The translations under genes and the position numbers were made by a program. Shown here piece after piece: positions 22,645-34,862 of a stretch of DNA of 64,000 nt. The stretch's first letter is position 1; each line of letters starts with the position of its first letter. This DNA is from Moniliella sp. 'wahieum' (lineage: Eukaryota > Basidiomycota > Moniliellomycetes > Moniliellales > Moniliellaceae): positions 434,001 through 498,000 of the forward strand of contig RSEE01000037.1 in NCBI GenBank assembly GCA_003971905.1. Direction: 5' to 3'. The notes under the pieces were generated by a model, which did no database searches, was not told where the DNA came from, and saw only the letters and a list, made by a program, of their open reading frames with translations.

Positions 22645-24652
22645 CATGTCCCTTCCTGGCGCTCCCAGTACAGGCACAGGCACAGGCACAGTGCGGGTGC
22701 GGGTGTGCCCTCGCCGGCGCGCAAACGCGATGTCGACATGGAGAAACTGCTGAGTGACCTGGACAACCTGGCGCCGCTTGCTTCGCGTGCGTCCGAAAGC
22801 GGGGCCGGGTCCCGCCCGAGCTGATTGAGCCTGCTGCGACTGGCGACCGCCCGATGCCCAGAGTTTGCTCGACGACTTGGACTCGCTCGTCCAACGTCCA
22901 CAGAGTCGCGGCGTGGCCGGGATGGCGTCGGCGTCACCTTCGACGCTCACGCCTACCCGGGTCGTGGGCGTCGGCGGAACTGGAGGTCCGCCTCGTGCGC
23001 CCGGCTCAGGCTCGGCTTCCACGCCTCGTACCTCCCTCTCGGGCTCGCTTCAGCGTGTGGACCGGACTGGTCTTGCCTCGGGATCGGCTTCGCCGGCGTT
23101 GGCTCCTGCCACCCCTACACCCACCCGTTCTACGCTCCCGAACCGTATGGGTTCCACTTCGCCGGCACTTACTTCGACCCCTGTGCCCGTGGCTACACCT
23201 ACACCCCCCCGCTGCCGCCGCTAGCCCCGTGCCGTCTACGCCCGAACCGAAGTCCACCTGGGCGGCTGGGGGTCGATGTGGAGCCAAGCGACCAAGTTGG
23301 CGGACCAAGCGCGTGCGGAGCTGGAGCGGCACACCTCCTCCGAGCTGGCCAGCGCGAAGGAAGTCGCTGAAAGCCAGCACCACCGTCTTGGGGAGTTGAG
23401 TGCGTTGGCGGCGCGCTCGGTGCACGCGGGTGGGACTTGGCGCGCAAATGCAGCATTATGTCCAGAGCAGTCGGGGCTGGATTTGGAAAAGATCGGGAAC
23501 CAAGTGAGCAGGTGGGCCGACGTGGGTTTACCGAGTTGATCCAAGCGGTTCCCAGCCGGTGGCGGAACATGATATTTTGCAAGTGCAAGTGAGCCATGGT
23601 GCGTATCGTTTCCTGGTTGGGAGCAGCGGAAAGCAATGGGAGGGGACTAACGAGCTGAACGGGGGGGGGAACTTGTGTGTGTGTGTTGTGTGTGTGTGTG
23701 TGGTGTGTGTGTGTGTGTGCGTGTGCAATGGAACCAGATATGGATGGGTACGAGGGCATTGTGGATGTTGTGTTCCAAGCAATGAGTCGGGTGCTGGAGC
23801 ATCGCGCTAGCGATTCGTCGATTGAACATCACCTCATTGCGGACCGGGTGTACCTGACGCCGAGCAGGCGCAGAGGACACCTACCGAACGCAACCTTCAC
23901 CCCGTACAAGGGTTGGATCAAGGCGCCCGCCACGCCCACCAGATTATCCAGCAGCTCGTCCACCTTCTTCCTCCCACGGGCCCAGCGATCCCAGCCAAAG
24001 GAGAAAGACAAGATTGACGAGATTAGGCAGTCGGCCCAGCAGCCCCACTCCAGCCCCAACACCACCACCAATACCAATCAGGACAAGGACAAGGGTGAGG
24101 ACGAGGAGACCGTTGCCACGCCCACGGAGATCTCCACTTCGACCGATACGATTTACTTGCGTTTGCAACCGACGTATGCGCCGCTCCCGTGGGGTTCGGG
24201 CAAAGCGCCCTCGGACCCCAAGACGGAACATCTGTTTTCCTCCTTCACCTGTTTGACCCCACGCACGACTTGACATTTACCACGCTCAGCCAGCCGATTC
24301 CTACTTCGTTCTGTACGTGTTCCTCTTTGCCGCTGGATGGCCCGTTCTCCGTTGTTGACGCTGACACTACGAAACAGTCGAGGTATCGTTTGAGGAAAAC
24401 GTGTGGGTGGAACAGAGCTTGACCGATGTGGTAGAGGTGGCTGTGGGTGTGCTTACCCACGTACGTTCCCCTTCCCTCTATCCCTCCTACTCCCCGTGTC
24501 CGCTGAACTACGGTACTGACCTGCTACCTCTGCTCTCCCTTGGCGGATAATAGGAGTACTTGGGCGCCCGCCTCGCGCTCCGTACCGCCGAACAAGAGGA
24601 AAAGAAGAACCAAGTTCCGCTCTTGGAGCAGCCTGCGCAGCCTGCGGCTTGA
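22645..24652 (+). CDS. MTC1-like protein (maintenance of telomere capping 1 family)
   Basis: Recognised by several family blocks in order: an N-terminal MEKLLSDLDNLAPL and SLLDDLDSLVQR; PEPKSTWAAGG with SMWSQATKLADQARAELER (about 23240-23330); LDLEKIGNQVSRW then TELIQAV and AEHDILQVQVSHD (about 23480-23598). After an intron come MDGYEGIVDVVFQAMSRVLE, DTIYLRLQPTYAPLP, LFDPTHDLTFTTLSQPIP, VEVSFEENVWVEQSLTDVVE, and finally EYLGARLALRTAEQEEKK, with stop at 24650-24652. Yeast Mtc1 is a cytoplasmic, vesicle-associated protein of unclear role named from a genetic screen. Introns: 23599-23737 (contains a TG tract), one from about 24313 (GTACGT) to 24377 (CAG), and one from about 24460 to 24553 (TAATAG). 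Frame changes near 22820, 23215, 23280, 23545 and 24235 look like indels. The start is tentative: ATGs at 22645 and 22738 are both possible. Confidence 0.7.
23599..23737 (+). other. MTC1-like intron carrying a TG microsatellite
   Basis: Donor GTGCGT after ...QVSHG and acceptor AACCAG before ATATGGATGGG restore the conserved SHDMDGYEG sequence. The intron is 139 nt; a (TG)n tract with a few interruptions fills about 23670-23725, close to the acceptor. Confidence 0.8.
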
Positions 24653-24965
24653 GCAAGCACAAGCGCAAGTGCAAGAGCGGCCCACCACGTTCCTTTTGGA
24701 CCCCGCCGTACATGGTTGGGACCACGCATGGCCTGGGCCCGTGTCCTGGCGTACAGGAGCAAGGTATAGGAGCAACGCACACACCCCGCCCCTGAACCCA
24801 CCCTTGAACCTACGTTTGAACCCAGCCCTGAATCCACCAACCTACCACCCTGTTGGTGGACACCGCTCGCGGTGGGCCGCGTGGGCGAAGCAACCGTTTG
24901 GGAACCTACGGAATCAACTCGTACCTCTACGGGTGTAGGTACGCCATCTTTGATAGTATGCAGTC

Positions 24966-25193
24966 GAGCGGAAAAAGAATGGGAAAAAGAATGGGAAAAG
25001 GAAAGGAAAAGGAAAAGGGAAGGAAAAGGGAAGGAAAAAGGAAAGGGGAGGAAAGGAAAGGGGGGAAAGGAAAGGGGAAAGGAAAGGGGAAAGGAAAGGG
25101 GAAAGGAAAGGGGAGGAAAGGAAAGGGGAAAGGAAGGGAAAAGGAAAGGGAAAAGGAAAGGGAAAAGGAAAGGGAAAGGGAAGGAAGAAGCAA
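24966..25193 (+). repeat. polypurine (GGGAAAA/GGAAAGG)n array
   Basis: About 225 nt almost wholly A and G on the plus strand, made of GAATGGGAAAA, GGAAAGGGGAAA and GGGAAAAGGAAA units in local register. Pure homopurine-homopyrimidine DNA of this length can form triplex (H-DNA) structures, which is inference. Confidence 0.9.
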
Positions 25194-25356
25194 GAGACAA
25201 AGTAGAGCAAATGAAGCAGCAGCCGAAGCCTGAGTAGGGTCTAGCGTGCGTCACTTGGAGAAGTGGATGAGAGGAATGAGCATTTTTTCTTTTTCTTGTT
25301 TCTTGTTTCTTGTTCCTTATTTCTTGGATCTGTTTCTTCCCAGAAAGGGGGAGGGC

Positions 25357-25379
25357 GGGGGGGGGGGGGGGGGGGGGGG
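25357..25379 (+). repeat. 23-base G run
   Basis: Twenty-three consecutive G. Run length in an assembly is unreliable. Confidence 0.85.
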
Positions 25380-25977
25380 AAAGGAAAAGAAGAAGCGGCG
25401 ATTGATCGGCCTGAACAGTGAATGGGGGTGCGGTGAACAGGACGGATGGATAGATACAGTAGGCAATGAAGGCACACCAAAAAGGCACAATGGGAACGAG
25501 AGAAAGAGATGGAAATGAGAGAAAAGAGGAAGTCAAAAGACGAAGTCGAAGAGGAGAGGGGGAAGATGATGGACGGTGACATGGGGCGCATGGGTGGCAT
25601 GGTGGAAGATGATCAATGGCCAATAGCATGGGACATGGGACAGGATGCCAGAGGCCAGGCGCAAGAAGATAAATGACACAAAGGTGACAAGCCAGCCAGA
25701 GCAAGGGGGGCAAAGGCACAAAAAGAGACCAAACCGAACCCAACCGAATCGAAAACAAAAGAAAGACAAAACACAAACCAAACCGAAATGGAACCCGAAA
25801 CTGAAGCACCCGAACCGTGCAGCCGAAACGAACCGAAGACGACGAGAAAAAGTACGCAAGAAAGGGCAAAAAGGCAACAAAGAAGATAAACAGATGGGTT
25901 CTAACCTCAGCCCCTGCACCACCGTTCCCCAACCGCGCCCACGCCACCCGAATCGCGGTCGTACGCAAATACATATG

Positions 25978-27105
25978 CTACCCTAGGCGACCAAGTTGTG
26001 GAGCCAGCGAGACCAGCGCTTGACGTGGGGGACGAACGCGACGGATGCGACGGACGCGACGGACGCGACGGATTGGACGGATGGGAGGGACTAGGTTCGG
26101 AGCCTGAACCAGTGTACGAGAAGGACAAGAGCCGGTCCGAGGAGCCCCACAACAATAACGAAGTCGATTCGATTTCGCCTTGGCTTCGCTTGGTCGGGGG
26201 CTGGGGATGGGACTGGCCTGGGGGGCCTGGGCCTGGGACTGGGACTTGCCTTGGCCTTGGCACGGGCCTTGTCCTTGTCGGTTTCCTTGGCGCTGGAGAC
26301 AACTGGCGTGGGGATGGGATGCGGGACGTAGTCGGAGCCGCACGGGGGGGGCAACAGAAGAGAGGACCCAGGCAGAGCAGAGGAAGAGGCAGGAGGTCGC
26401 GCGGGTGCTGCGAGGGTCCCATGCCATGCAGGTGGCGATGCGAGTGCGGTGCTTGTGCGACAAGGACGAGGAGGATTGGGATTGGGATTGAGGATGAGAT
26501 TGGGATTGGGAGTGGGGATGGGAATGGGAATGGGAAGGGAGTGGGGATGCGACGCAGCTGCGGCAGCAGCGTACTTTTGCGAGCCAACTCATTTTGCGCC
26601 CGAGCGTCTGCGGGGTGGAAGGTTGATGCCGGCGGCGGCCGAGCGTTCCAATGCGATGCCGTCCTTGCTCCACATTTTTTGGGGTAAATGCGTACATGTG
26701 AGCGGCATAACGGTCTTGCTGGCCACCCATTGGGGTTGGGGGCAGGGTGCAGCGAGTGAGCTGGCGAGGGCGGCGAGGGAGAGGGAGGAGAGGGTTAGCG
26801 GCGGTTTAGGTAGTGCGGACACTGGCGGCGCTGGCAAACCACCGGCTTGGGCTTGGACGGTCCGAGAGCTGCAACGTTCAACTGGTGGCTGGCGTGGCAT
26901 GGCGGGCATGAGGGCAGGGCTTGGTGGCAAAGTGGGTGGAAGGGGGGGTGGTACGCGGTTGGGTGGTCCGATCCGCACGAAGGGGAGAGGTCAGGTACGG
27001 TGTGGATTCACCTGATTCACCCGATTCGCGAGAGGGAGTGGAGCGGTTCGCATGCGCCGGATGAAGGTTCGGTAGAAAGGGGCGGCGGCGAGTATCGTCC
27101 GACAT
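25978..27105 (-). CDS. unrecognised low-complexity protein gene
   Basis: The minus strand from an ATG at 27105 reads MSDDTRRRPFLPN, a plausible N-terminus. It continues with SRESGESGESTPYLTSPLRA and, after a frame change, LPQPQW/ASKTVMPLTCTHLPQK and KDGIALERSAAAGINLPP near 26600-26760. The rest is Ser/Gln/His/Pro-rich (for example SQSQSHPQSQSQSSSS). I recognise no domain. The plus strand also has long open frames here, but they are Gly/Arg-rich and look like shadows. Codon-level evidence is weak; this could be a regulatory protein or a non-coding low-complexity region. Confidence 0.3.
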
Positions 27106-27750
27106 GGAGAGGACCTCGCGCAAGGCAAAGACGAAGACGAAGGAAGCATGTGGTTGGAGGTCGGGGTGGGGCAAGACCGTGGATGGTCCATCGTCATTTC
27201 TCCAGCAACGGCGGAGGCGTGGGTGGAGCGGTGGGGGGCCGGTCCAGGGGACGGAGACGGACTGGATGCGAAAGGGGCGCAGGAGTAGGGCTTTCGTCTA
27301 GAGACGGTTGGGGCTCGTGCTCGGGCTCGGGCTCGCGGGGGGGAAGCTGGGAGTGGTGCCAAGCGTGGAGACGGGCTGTGCCTCGGGGGGGAGGGAGAGG
27401 GGGAACCTAGCGGCGGGCGAGGAGCGAGAGGAGGCAGGAGCAGAGATGGGTGGGTCGGGCAGAGGGAGGAGCAAGGAGGGGGGCATGCTGAGGGTGCGCT
27501 GGTGTGTGTTGGCAGGGGATGCGGATGCTTCGGCCATGGCGGGCAGAGACGTGCTGGGGGAGGCGCGGGAGGAGTGGGGGGCGGGTGGCGGCAAAGGATG
27601 CTCGGCGGGCCAGCTGGGAAGAAGGGTCGCGGAGGCTGATGCGCGGGGCGACGAAGGCCTGCCGCCGATGGGCACGACGGCGGGGGGTGGGAGTAGGAGC
27701 GGCGGTTCCCCCGCGGGAGGGGGGTGGGGGAGGACATGGCGGAGGGGGTG

Positions 27751-27752
<2 letters not shown>

Positions 27753-27781
<29 letters not shown>
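27753..27781 (+). repeat. 29-base G run
   Basis: Twenty-nine consecutive G on the plus strand (poly-Pro codons on the minus strand). Confidence 0.85.
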
Positions 27782-29248
27782 AGAGGGAGAGGGGCAGGCA
27801 GGGGCGAGAAAAGAAGCGGTGAGCACGCGTGTGGAGACGAATGCCTAAGCCGGGGCGAAGGGCGGCATGGAGGATGCAATATGCCATGCGAGATGGGATG
27901 GCGGGCGTATGACGCACCTCGAAACCCTCGGGCGGCGCGGGTAGACTAGATTAGAGGGGCCCACACTCGGCCCCTGCCCGCGCCTGAGCCGTACCCGTAT
28001 GCAGCGGCTGGGCACGGGGGGGCACTCTGGCGGGTGTTGTCTCGGGCTGCGCATCAGCAATTCATGCGCCATTATCAAAGTAACCAGCTGTGACGGGCAG
28101 CTCAGCCGCCGACTGCCGCACTCAAGTACTGAACTCACGCACGGCGCCCAGCCCTGGGCTCAGCTGAGCACAAGCACGCTGACGTCAGCCTCAGCGGCCG
28201 TGCCGAGTGCTCGGGTTGTCCGCTGAGCATCGCCGCATATTATGGGGTGACGCTGGGTCACCACTCATGCTGGCCGCTTGGACTGGCCCATGGCCGCCAC
28301 AGCACCCAACTCAGCACACTCAGCACTCCACTCAGCACGCCGCCCCCTCCCGTCCCAGCCGCCTCGGTCAGCACCATGATATGGCGCCACGTCTGGCGCA
28401 CCCCCTTGGCCGCACGTGTAATCGATTACTTCATCCGCTTTCCTTCTTGCCAAGAAGCACTTGGTTTTTTGCGTCGCGGGACGGATAGAGCACCCCCGCA
28501 TCATGCAGCGCATCAGCCCAATCCCGTCTCTGCCACCCAGCCACCCCACCTTCTTCTGTCTCGCCCGCACGCCATGGACCGACGCATCTACAGAAAACCA
28601 CGCAACTTGGATTGCATAGCCAACAACCCACCTTAGCATTACTAGCTCACCTGGTACTGGCGATCAGGATGAGCGCACGTACTCAAGCTTCAAGCTCAAG
28701 CATCATGTATAGTGTGTAGCAGCATGTGCATTCTGCACTACAGGACACCGAGTGTTGGATGGTGTGCCAGGGCTCAGCGCGCGGCCTCAATGTTAGGGCT
28801 GCCTCTGCGGCCTCTGTGGGCCTGAGACCCACTCGGGTCCACTCGGCCCTATAATAGCTCTGCCTCTAGTCCGTCTGGCCCAGCTTGAGTGCGTACTGTT
28901 GTTGCTCAATCGTTAGTCATCGACGATAATCCATTATACAGCCACACGGCCGGGTGAGTGAGCGTTTTGAGCATAGGCTGAGTGAGGCGGTGGGATTGCC
29001 CAGCACGACGGTAAGGCTTGACGCGAGGTTGAACGTTGACGTTGAAGGCGCTCGTTTCTCCCACTGGGTGGAGGTCTGTCAAAGCACATTTGCCAAGGCT
29101 AGCCTGGACCTCTGTGGGTCGCGCGCGTGGTTAGACTTGGTGGGGCAGTGAGGGCTTCAAAAAGCTTCACGCTTCAGCCTGAAGCTTGAAGACGATGGCA
29201 GGGGAAGATCCTGAGGATCTGTGTTGTCGCAATGAGACAGCCTTGCGG

Positions 29249-29284
29249 GGTAAGTACTAAGTACTTCGGTAAGTACTAAGTATC
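29249..29284 (+). repeat. direct repeat GTAAGTACTAAGTA(C/T)
   Basis: Two copies of GTAAGTACTAAGTA separated by four bases. Each contains the self-complementary AGTACT and the pair can also fold as a hairpin. Located in gene-free DNA. Confidence 0.8.
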
Positions 29285-29935
29285 GAGTTCATAGCATTTG
29301 CAACATGTATTACGAGAGAGGAAGGTCGAGACGGACAAAAAGAAACGCCGCGCGATCTCATACCGCCAACTTGCGAATCCGACAGCCACTCTCGTGCCAA
29401 CTCAAATCAGAGGTTAGTGGAAGCCGCTGCGAGTCAAGACGGTCGATCGTTGGCGGCACTTGCCCGCCTGTCGTAGTCATGCAATGATCATTACGCGTTC
29501 AAGACTACCTTGAACCCCTCCAGTGTCAGAACGGTGCCAAAAAAACGTTGCTGGAAAGGGGACCTGAACGGGACGGTCAAAGATGGTTTGTTTTCAATAC
29601 AGGAGCCTAGCTGGGCCGTCAGCCAGTGGTATGAGAGGGCATCAAAAGTATCTATGGGTAGTATAGCTGCGCCACAACCATTTTATCTCGATCTTTCCCT
29701 GCCCTCTATCTGATCTGATGGATCACTAGGATCCTTTCTCTCAACATCCACACTTCTTTCATATACATATACTGGACTGTCTATCTGTTGAATGTCAAAT
29801 GTTATATGCTTCAAGGATATATAGATGATGGGCTTGACAGCATGCAATTCCAAAGATCAAGTGGGCAGGCAACGCCATGATACACTTGTGTTCAATGAGC
29901 ATGTACTAGGTGAGACCTTAGGATGCACCGAGAGG

Positions 29936-31104
29936 TTAGGCCGACGAGGCAGCCCGCTTGGCGCGGCGCGCGGCCGTGGTCTTTTCCGACGCTTCGCGCA
30001 CGGCCCAAGTGAATTGGTACGTTTTGGTAGCGTCTTCAAACGAGGACAGGATCTTGGCCGATCCGGGACTCTCGACGTTATCAACCAGAGCCGACACTTC
30101 CGAGTAAAACGGGTCGTCCTCCAAGAACCGGAACACTTCGTCCTTGTCCGAGCCAGGGGAGCGGACGTAGAGGGTAGGATCGTTGTACGGGTCGTTCAAG
30201 CGAAGCGAGTATCCGTCAGCCAACACGTCGAGTTGGGTCTGGTACTCGGTACCCTGCAGAGCGACGGCGTGCATCAAGCTTCCTACCGCGCCCGAGGTGT
30301 AGGTCCAGTTGGCCGAGGTGACACGAGGAATGCGCTGGTCGGGAGGAATGATGCTTTCGTCGACGGGCACCTTGCTCAGCTGGCCCGGCGCTTCATCGTG
30401 TTCGAGCGCAATGGCCTGGATCGAATCCAGGTCCACGTCGCCCCCAAAGTAGCGGCTGAGATCACAAAAAGTGCGTGGCCTGCTCCACAATGGGACCGAG
30501 GTCTTTGGACTTGTCCACCAGGCCGGCTTGGCCGTGTGCTCGTACGCCATCACGTACCGTGCATTGGTCGCCATGACGGTCAAGTGGTTCTCCTCAATGT
30601 CGACTTCATCTTCTGCACCACCTTGAGGTAGCGAAGCATGTAGCCTACGCTCTTGGGTGCCGGCGCGGCAGCCAGTTCCTGCGACACTTGCAGTGCTTGC
30701 GCCACCTCGCCCGTCGACACGGGCTTCTCAATAAAGATGGCCACGTCGGGAACGTGGCCAGCAGCTGCTCCTCCAAGTTGCGGCCTGGCTCCGTGCGGCC
30801 ACGGAACGCCGGTGGCGCACACACCCAAAATGCATTCGGCTTGATCTCCGCCACGTCGCCCGATTGGACAAACGCGTCCAGGTTGGCATACACCACCGTC
30901 TTGTCGTACGCGCCCTTGGTGCCTTTGTCGGCGCGCTTCTTGGCCAACTCGCTCTCCACACGGTCCTTGGCCGGATCAATCACGGCCACCACCTTGAGAC
31001 GCTCACCGAGCTTGCGCTCGAGGCGCAGAGTTGTTCCACGGCCCTTCGGGCGTGCCGAAAAACACATTGCCGCCGCCGATAGCGACCACGGAGAAGGTAG
31101 ACAT
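29936..31104 (-). CDS. Gfo/Idh/MocA-type NAD(P)-binding oxidoreductase
   Basis: The start at 31104 gives MSTFSVVAIGGGNVFFG, a beta strand followed by a glycine-rich nucleotide-binding loop. It continues KLGERLKVVAVIDPAKDRVE, DKTVVYANLDAFVQSGDV, NAFWVCAPPAFRGR, DVAIFIEKPVSTGEVAQA (the EKP motif typical of the family) and KSVGYMLRYLKVVQKMK. The C-terminal alpha/beta domain includes ARYVMAYEHTAKPAWW, FCDLSRYFGGDVDLDSIQAI, RVTSANWTYTSGAVGSLMHA and YQTQLDVLADGYSLRLND, ending KRAASSA. The roughly 390-residue length is usual for the family. The substrate cannot be told from sequence; related proteins act on sugars or sugar derivatives, or serve as regulators (Gal80). Frame changes near 31035, 30750, 30600 and 30480 look like indels. 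No intron is needed. Confidence 0.75.
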
Positions 31105-32601
31105 GGTGGGAAAGTGGGGTGGGTGGGGGGGCGGAGTTGGGAGAGAGAGGGGCGTGTTGTGTGGGAACGGAAAGGGGGGGGGGCAAGGGCGGAGGAGGTG
31201 TTAAAATAGGTGGTTTGACCGAGGGGCCGTGCGCACGCGATGGGAACAAAGTGGGGGGGGGGTATAGGCGGCGGCGGGGGAGGGGAGGGGCTGCTGTGGG
31301 CCAGCGTATTGGGCCCCTGTACCACCACCGCGCCCCCGTCGCGCAGAAGCAGTGTCCGCAATTTAGCTCCGCCCTCTGCTGCGCCCACCCGCCGGGTGCC
31401 CACGCCGCCGGGCGCAACCTATTAAGCATCTCTCTCCCCTGCGGCCGCACTGCCGCTGGACACGCCCCCTCTACCCCCCGCCACACCCTCGCGTCCCCGC
31501 CCCCCCTCCCCTCGCGTGTCCCGTCGGCGCACGCTTGATTTGCCACACGGACCACAGGCAAAATAAGAGAGCAAGAGAGCACGACTGTGCATACTCGGTG
31601 CAGTGGTAATAGGCAGTAAAACCCTGTACGTGGCTATAATAGTAGTAGCTTCTTGGCCCAAACGAAAAGGGGAGCTGCATAGGGGTCCCGCTATTCTTTT
31701 CCTTCGTCCATCATCTTCCTCGACTCCCCGTCCAAGACGCTCTCCGTATAGGAATCTGCTTGTGAAGGTCTTGGTCGTGGATATGGCACAAAAACACACA
31801 GAAGATTGAGAGCCACTGTGGCAGTAAGGAGCGGGGGCAATAGGCTCTGATTTTTTGTTGTTGGAAGAACGCTGGATGTAGACACCATTGTGATCCGCGC
31901 GAAGCTGCACGGCATTTCTATATACCTATACGAACGGAAACTGTCGCATCAGCCCCCCCGGAACGTCCGTCGGGTCGGCTCCGAACTCAGCGCCGAGCAC
32001 TGAGTAATGATGAATGATGAAGATGGGCGTGCAAAATCTGTCGCGCTCTGCCCCTCCATTGGTTGCGAAAAGCGCCTTTCCATCCACTCGCGGTGAGATA
32101 CACATCAGGGCATTTGAGCCGAGGCCCCTGAGCGCCTGAGCTCTGAGATCCGAGAGGTCAACGTAATACGATCACAACGTGTCATCCGTCAATCTTGGTT
32201 GTCCGTCCGATCGAGTGTGGAATAGCATGCGGCGCCCGAGGTGCTGGGGACGACTAGTACTGGCCTACCAGAGGAGCGGGGCTCGCGCGCGTCGCAGCTT
32301 CAATGCCAACCCACCGCCGATCCATCCGTCACCTTTGGTTCCTCCTGAACGCCATGGCCCTGCTGCCTCGTACTACCACCGCCGCTCGTGGTCCTGCTTT
32401 CGTGTGCAATAGATCGCCAATTATATCCCACTGGGGCCTGTGCGCATTTCAGCACCCAACAGAGTGCCCTCGCATTTCCTGGGTGGAGCAGGACGCGTCA
32501 CTGCAGATTCCAAAATGTATACTAGTACGCTACGAGCCCCCGCCAAACCGTGCCACCAACATTCTTCCCGCCAGAGGCGCAGATAGATTGCACAGAAACG
32601 C
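31105..32601. other. gene-free region between oxidoreductase and GCN20
   Basis: The first 350 bases are G-runs on the plus strand (several 8-10 base runs at 31120-31265) and form the oxidoreductase promoter. 31440-32600 shows no convincing frame on either strand. A CTGAGCTCTGAGATCCGAGAGG word lies at about 32138-32160. Confidence 0.4.
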
Positions 32602-34862
32602 TTAGCGCGGCCCAGGCGCGCCGGGAGCACGACGGTTCTGGTTGTTCATGCTAACGATGAGCGACTTGTACTTATACGCTTCCGTAGAACTTCTCAACAT
32701 TGCCCTTGTTGCACCCAGAGCTCGTCGAGACAGTTGTTGATGAACGCTCGTCGTGGGAGATGACGATCACTCCACCGTTCCAAACCTTGATCGCACCGTG
32801 AGAGCATCGAGACCATCAATGTCCAAGTGATTCGTCGGCTCGTCCAGCAACAGCACGTGGGGTCGCGACATGGCCAAATGGGCAAACGCAACACGCGACT
32901 TTTGTCCTCCCGACAGCGTCGCAATCTTCTGCAAGCCCGTCATGCCAGTGATGCCAAACGCGCCCAACTGCGACCGGTACTCTTGTTCGCTCAGGCCAGG
33001 GTGCTGCGACATGAGGAAGCCGACGGGCGACATGGACAGGTCAAGCTGGTCAACGTGGTGGGGTGAACAGGCCGACGCGCAACTTGTTGTTCCGCTTCTG
33101 GTCGCCCTTGGTCGGGGTTAGATCGCCCACCAGGAGCTTCATCAGTGTCGATTTGCCACTTCCATTGGACCCAATGATGGCAATGCGCGATTGCTGGGTC
33201 ACATCAAAGTTGATGTTGTGCAACAAGGGCTTGTCGGGCGTGTAGCCAAAGCTGACATTGTCCAGCTGCAGAAGCGGAGGCGACAGTTTCTCCGTCTCGG
33301 GCAGACGGAAAGTAACCACCTTTTCTGCCTCGGGCGGATCGATGATCGGCATCTTCTCCAACTCCTTCATCTTACTCTGGGCTTGTGCAGCCCGGTTGGC
33401 ATTGACACGCCAGCGATCAATAAACGCTTGCAGGTGAGCGCGCTTGGCCTGGTTGGCCTCATACTCGCGCTGCTGGTTCTTGCGCCGCTCTTCGCGCGTT
33501 TCGTAAAACTGGTCAAAGTTGCCCTTGTAGTAATCCAGCCGCTCCGAATGTTGGTGGATAATGTCTGTGGCGACCCGGTTGAGGAACGCACGGTCGTGCG
33601 AGACGACGAGCAACGTCCCGTCCCACTCGTTGACCAAGTAATCTTCCAACCATGCAATCGCGTTCAAGTCCAGCATGTTCGACGGTTCGTCGAGCATGAG
33701 CAGGTCCGGCTTGCAGAACAGCGCCCGGGCCAATGCCAACCGCATTCTCCACCCACCCGAGAAGGAGCTCGTCGGCCTCGACTGGTCCGACTCGTCAAAC
33801 CCAAGACCATACAACAAGCTGGCAGCGCGCGCCGGGCCCGTCTCAGCCTCCATATCCACCAACGACGCCTGCACTTCCCCCAGCCGAGACGACAGTTGTT
33901 CCCGCTTGATCTCCCTCTGTCGGGTGGGGAGGTCAACAGCGGATCCTGTGCCTTCTCCAGCCCCGGCAGCCGCAGCAACGGCCGCTGCCGCATCTGCCTC
34001 TAGCTTGTTGAGTTCCGCCTCGATCTGCTTTTCTTCCGAGATGAGTCGGTCCCGCCACACATCCGCCTTGAGCACCGACTCGAGTGCCGTCGTCTCGTCC
34101 CCGACAATCTCCTGTTCGACATAGAGGAGACTGACGTTGGTGGGAATCGGCACCTCGCGGAGTGCCATGAAGCGCAGCAGTGTGGATTTTCCAATGCCGT
34201 TCACACCACACAGGCCGTACCGCCTGCCCTGGGCCAGGTTGAGGTTGGCACCAGAGAGAATGCGTTTGGAGCCAAAGGTGATATCAATGTTGGGCAGGTT
34301 GATGTCCTTGCTGCCTCCGCGTCGCGCCTCGAGCGGGTTGACCTTGAGGAACATTTCCTCGTACGACGTTTGCTCCTGGGCCGACTGGACCAACTTGCTG
34401 CTCTCGTACAAGTCACGCTGGGCCCGCTTCGCAATCTTTTGTCGTGTCTTGGCCTCTTGCTTGGCAAGTTTCTTCACGTCGACCGTCGTCCGACCTGCCT
34501 TTTTACCACCAAGACTCACGTCCACCCCGCCCGTCGTGTCAAACGCCGTCTTGGAATCGCCCAGGCCGGTGCGCATGTCCACCACATGCTCCAGCCGCAC
34601 CAGGCCCGAGGCGTCCTCGCCGTCCTTGGGCATCTTGTCCGCCACAATCCGCGAGCTTGGCAAGGAGCGTGTCGAGCGTCTGGGGCTTGACGGGGGTGCC
34701 GCGCGTGGCGGATTCGAGCATGGGCCGCACAATGTCCGCAATCATGTCCTGCCCGGGGTCCAGATCGGTGGCCACATCGTCAATGTACCCTGCAAGGTAC
34801 TCGGATACGGGTGCGTCGAGGCTGGGCAGCGCAGAGGCGAGCAGCTGCTGCGTGGTGGTCAT
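32602..34862 (-). CDS. GCN20: ABC-F ATPase, GCN20/ABCF3 family
   Basis: The start at 34862 gives [20 protein letters not shown]. The first ABC domain has [20 protein letters not shown], Walker [10 protein letters not shown], signature [17 protein letters not shown] and Walker [14 protein letters not shown]; the PSN rather than PTN is typical of GCN20. The linker [20 protein letters not shown] leads to the second domain with Walker [10 protein letters not shown], signature [16 protein letters not shown] and Walker [20 protein letters not shown], then [10 protein letters not shown]. There are no membrane segments, as expected for ABC-F proteins. In yeast Gcn20 binds ribosomes with Gcn1 and is needed for Gcn2 activation by uncharged tRNA. 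Frame changes near 34650, 33055, 32795, 32755 and 32710-32690 sit in conserved sequence and look like 1-2 base deletions. With these allowed for, the end is [14 protein letters not shown] at 32602. Confidence 0.9.

Larger units (their letters stand above)
24653..25977. other. intergenic region with purine tract and poly-G
   Basis: Between convergent genes. It holds a 220-nt polypurine array and a 23-G run (listed separately), then a purine-rich, CCGAACC-containing stretch (25690-25860). Open frames across it encode only Lys/Gly/Glu or, on the other strand, Phe/Pro/Leu runs and are not considered genes. Confidence 0.5.
27106..29935. other. 2.8-kb region without a convincing gene
   Basis: The first part (27300-27900) is Pro-codon-rich on the minus strand and contains a 29-base G run; it could be the upstream part of the low-complexity gene or its promoter. 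From 27950 on the DNA is clearly non-coding, with CTCAGC-rich segments (28140-28350), AAGCTT-type words at 28683-28694 and 29181-29192, and a GTAAGTACTAAGTAC direct repeat at 29249-29284. AT content rises after 28650. No RNA gene was recognised. Confidence 0.4.

Noticed and set aside
24508-25974. 488-codon minus-strand open frame
   Set aside because: Most of it is the complement of the purine array and encodes only Phe/Pro/Leu/Ser runs; it also overlaps the last MTC1-like exons.
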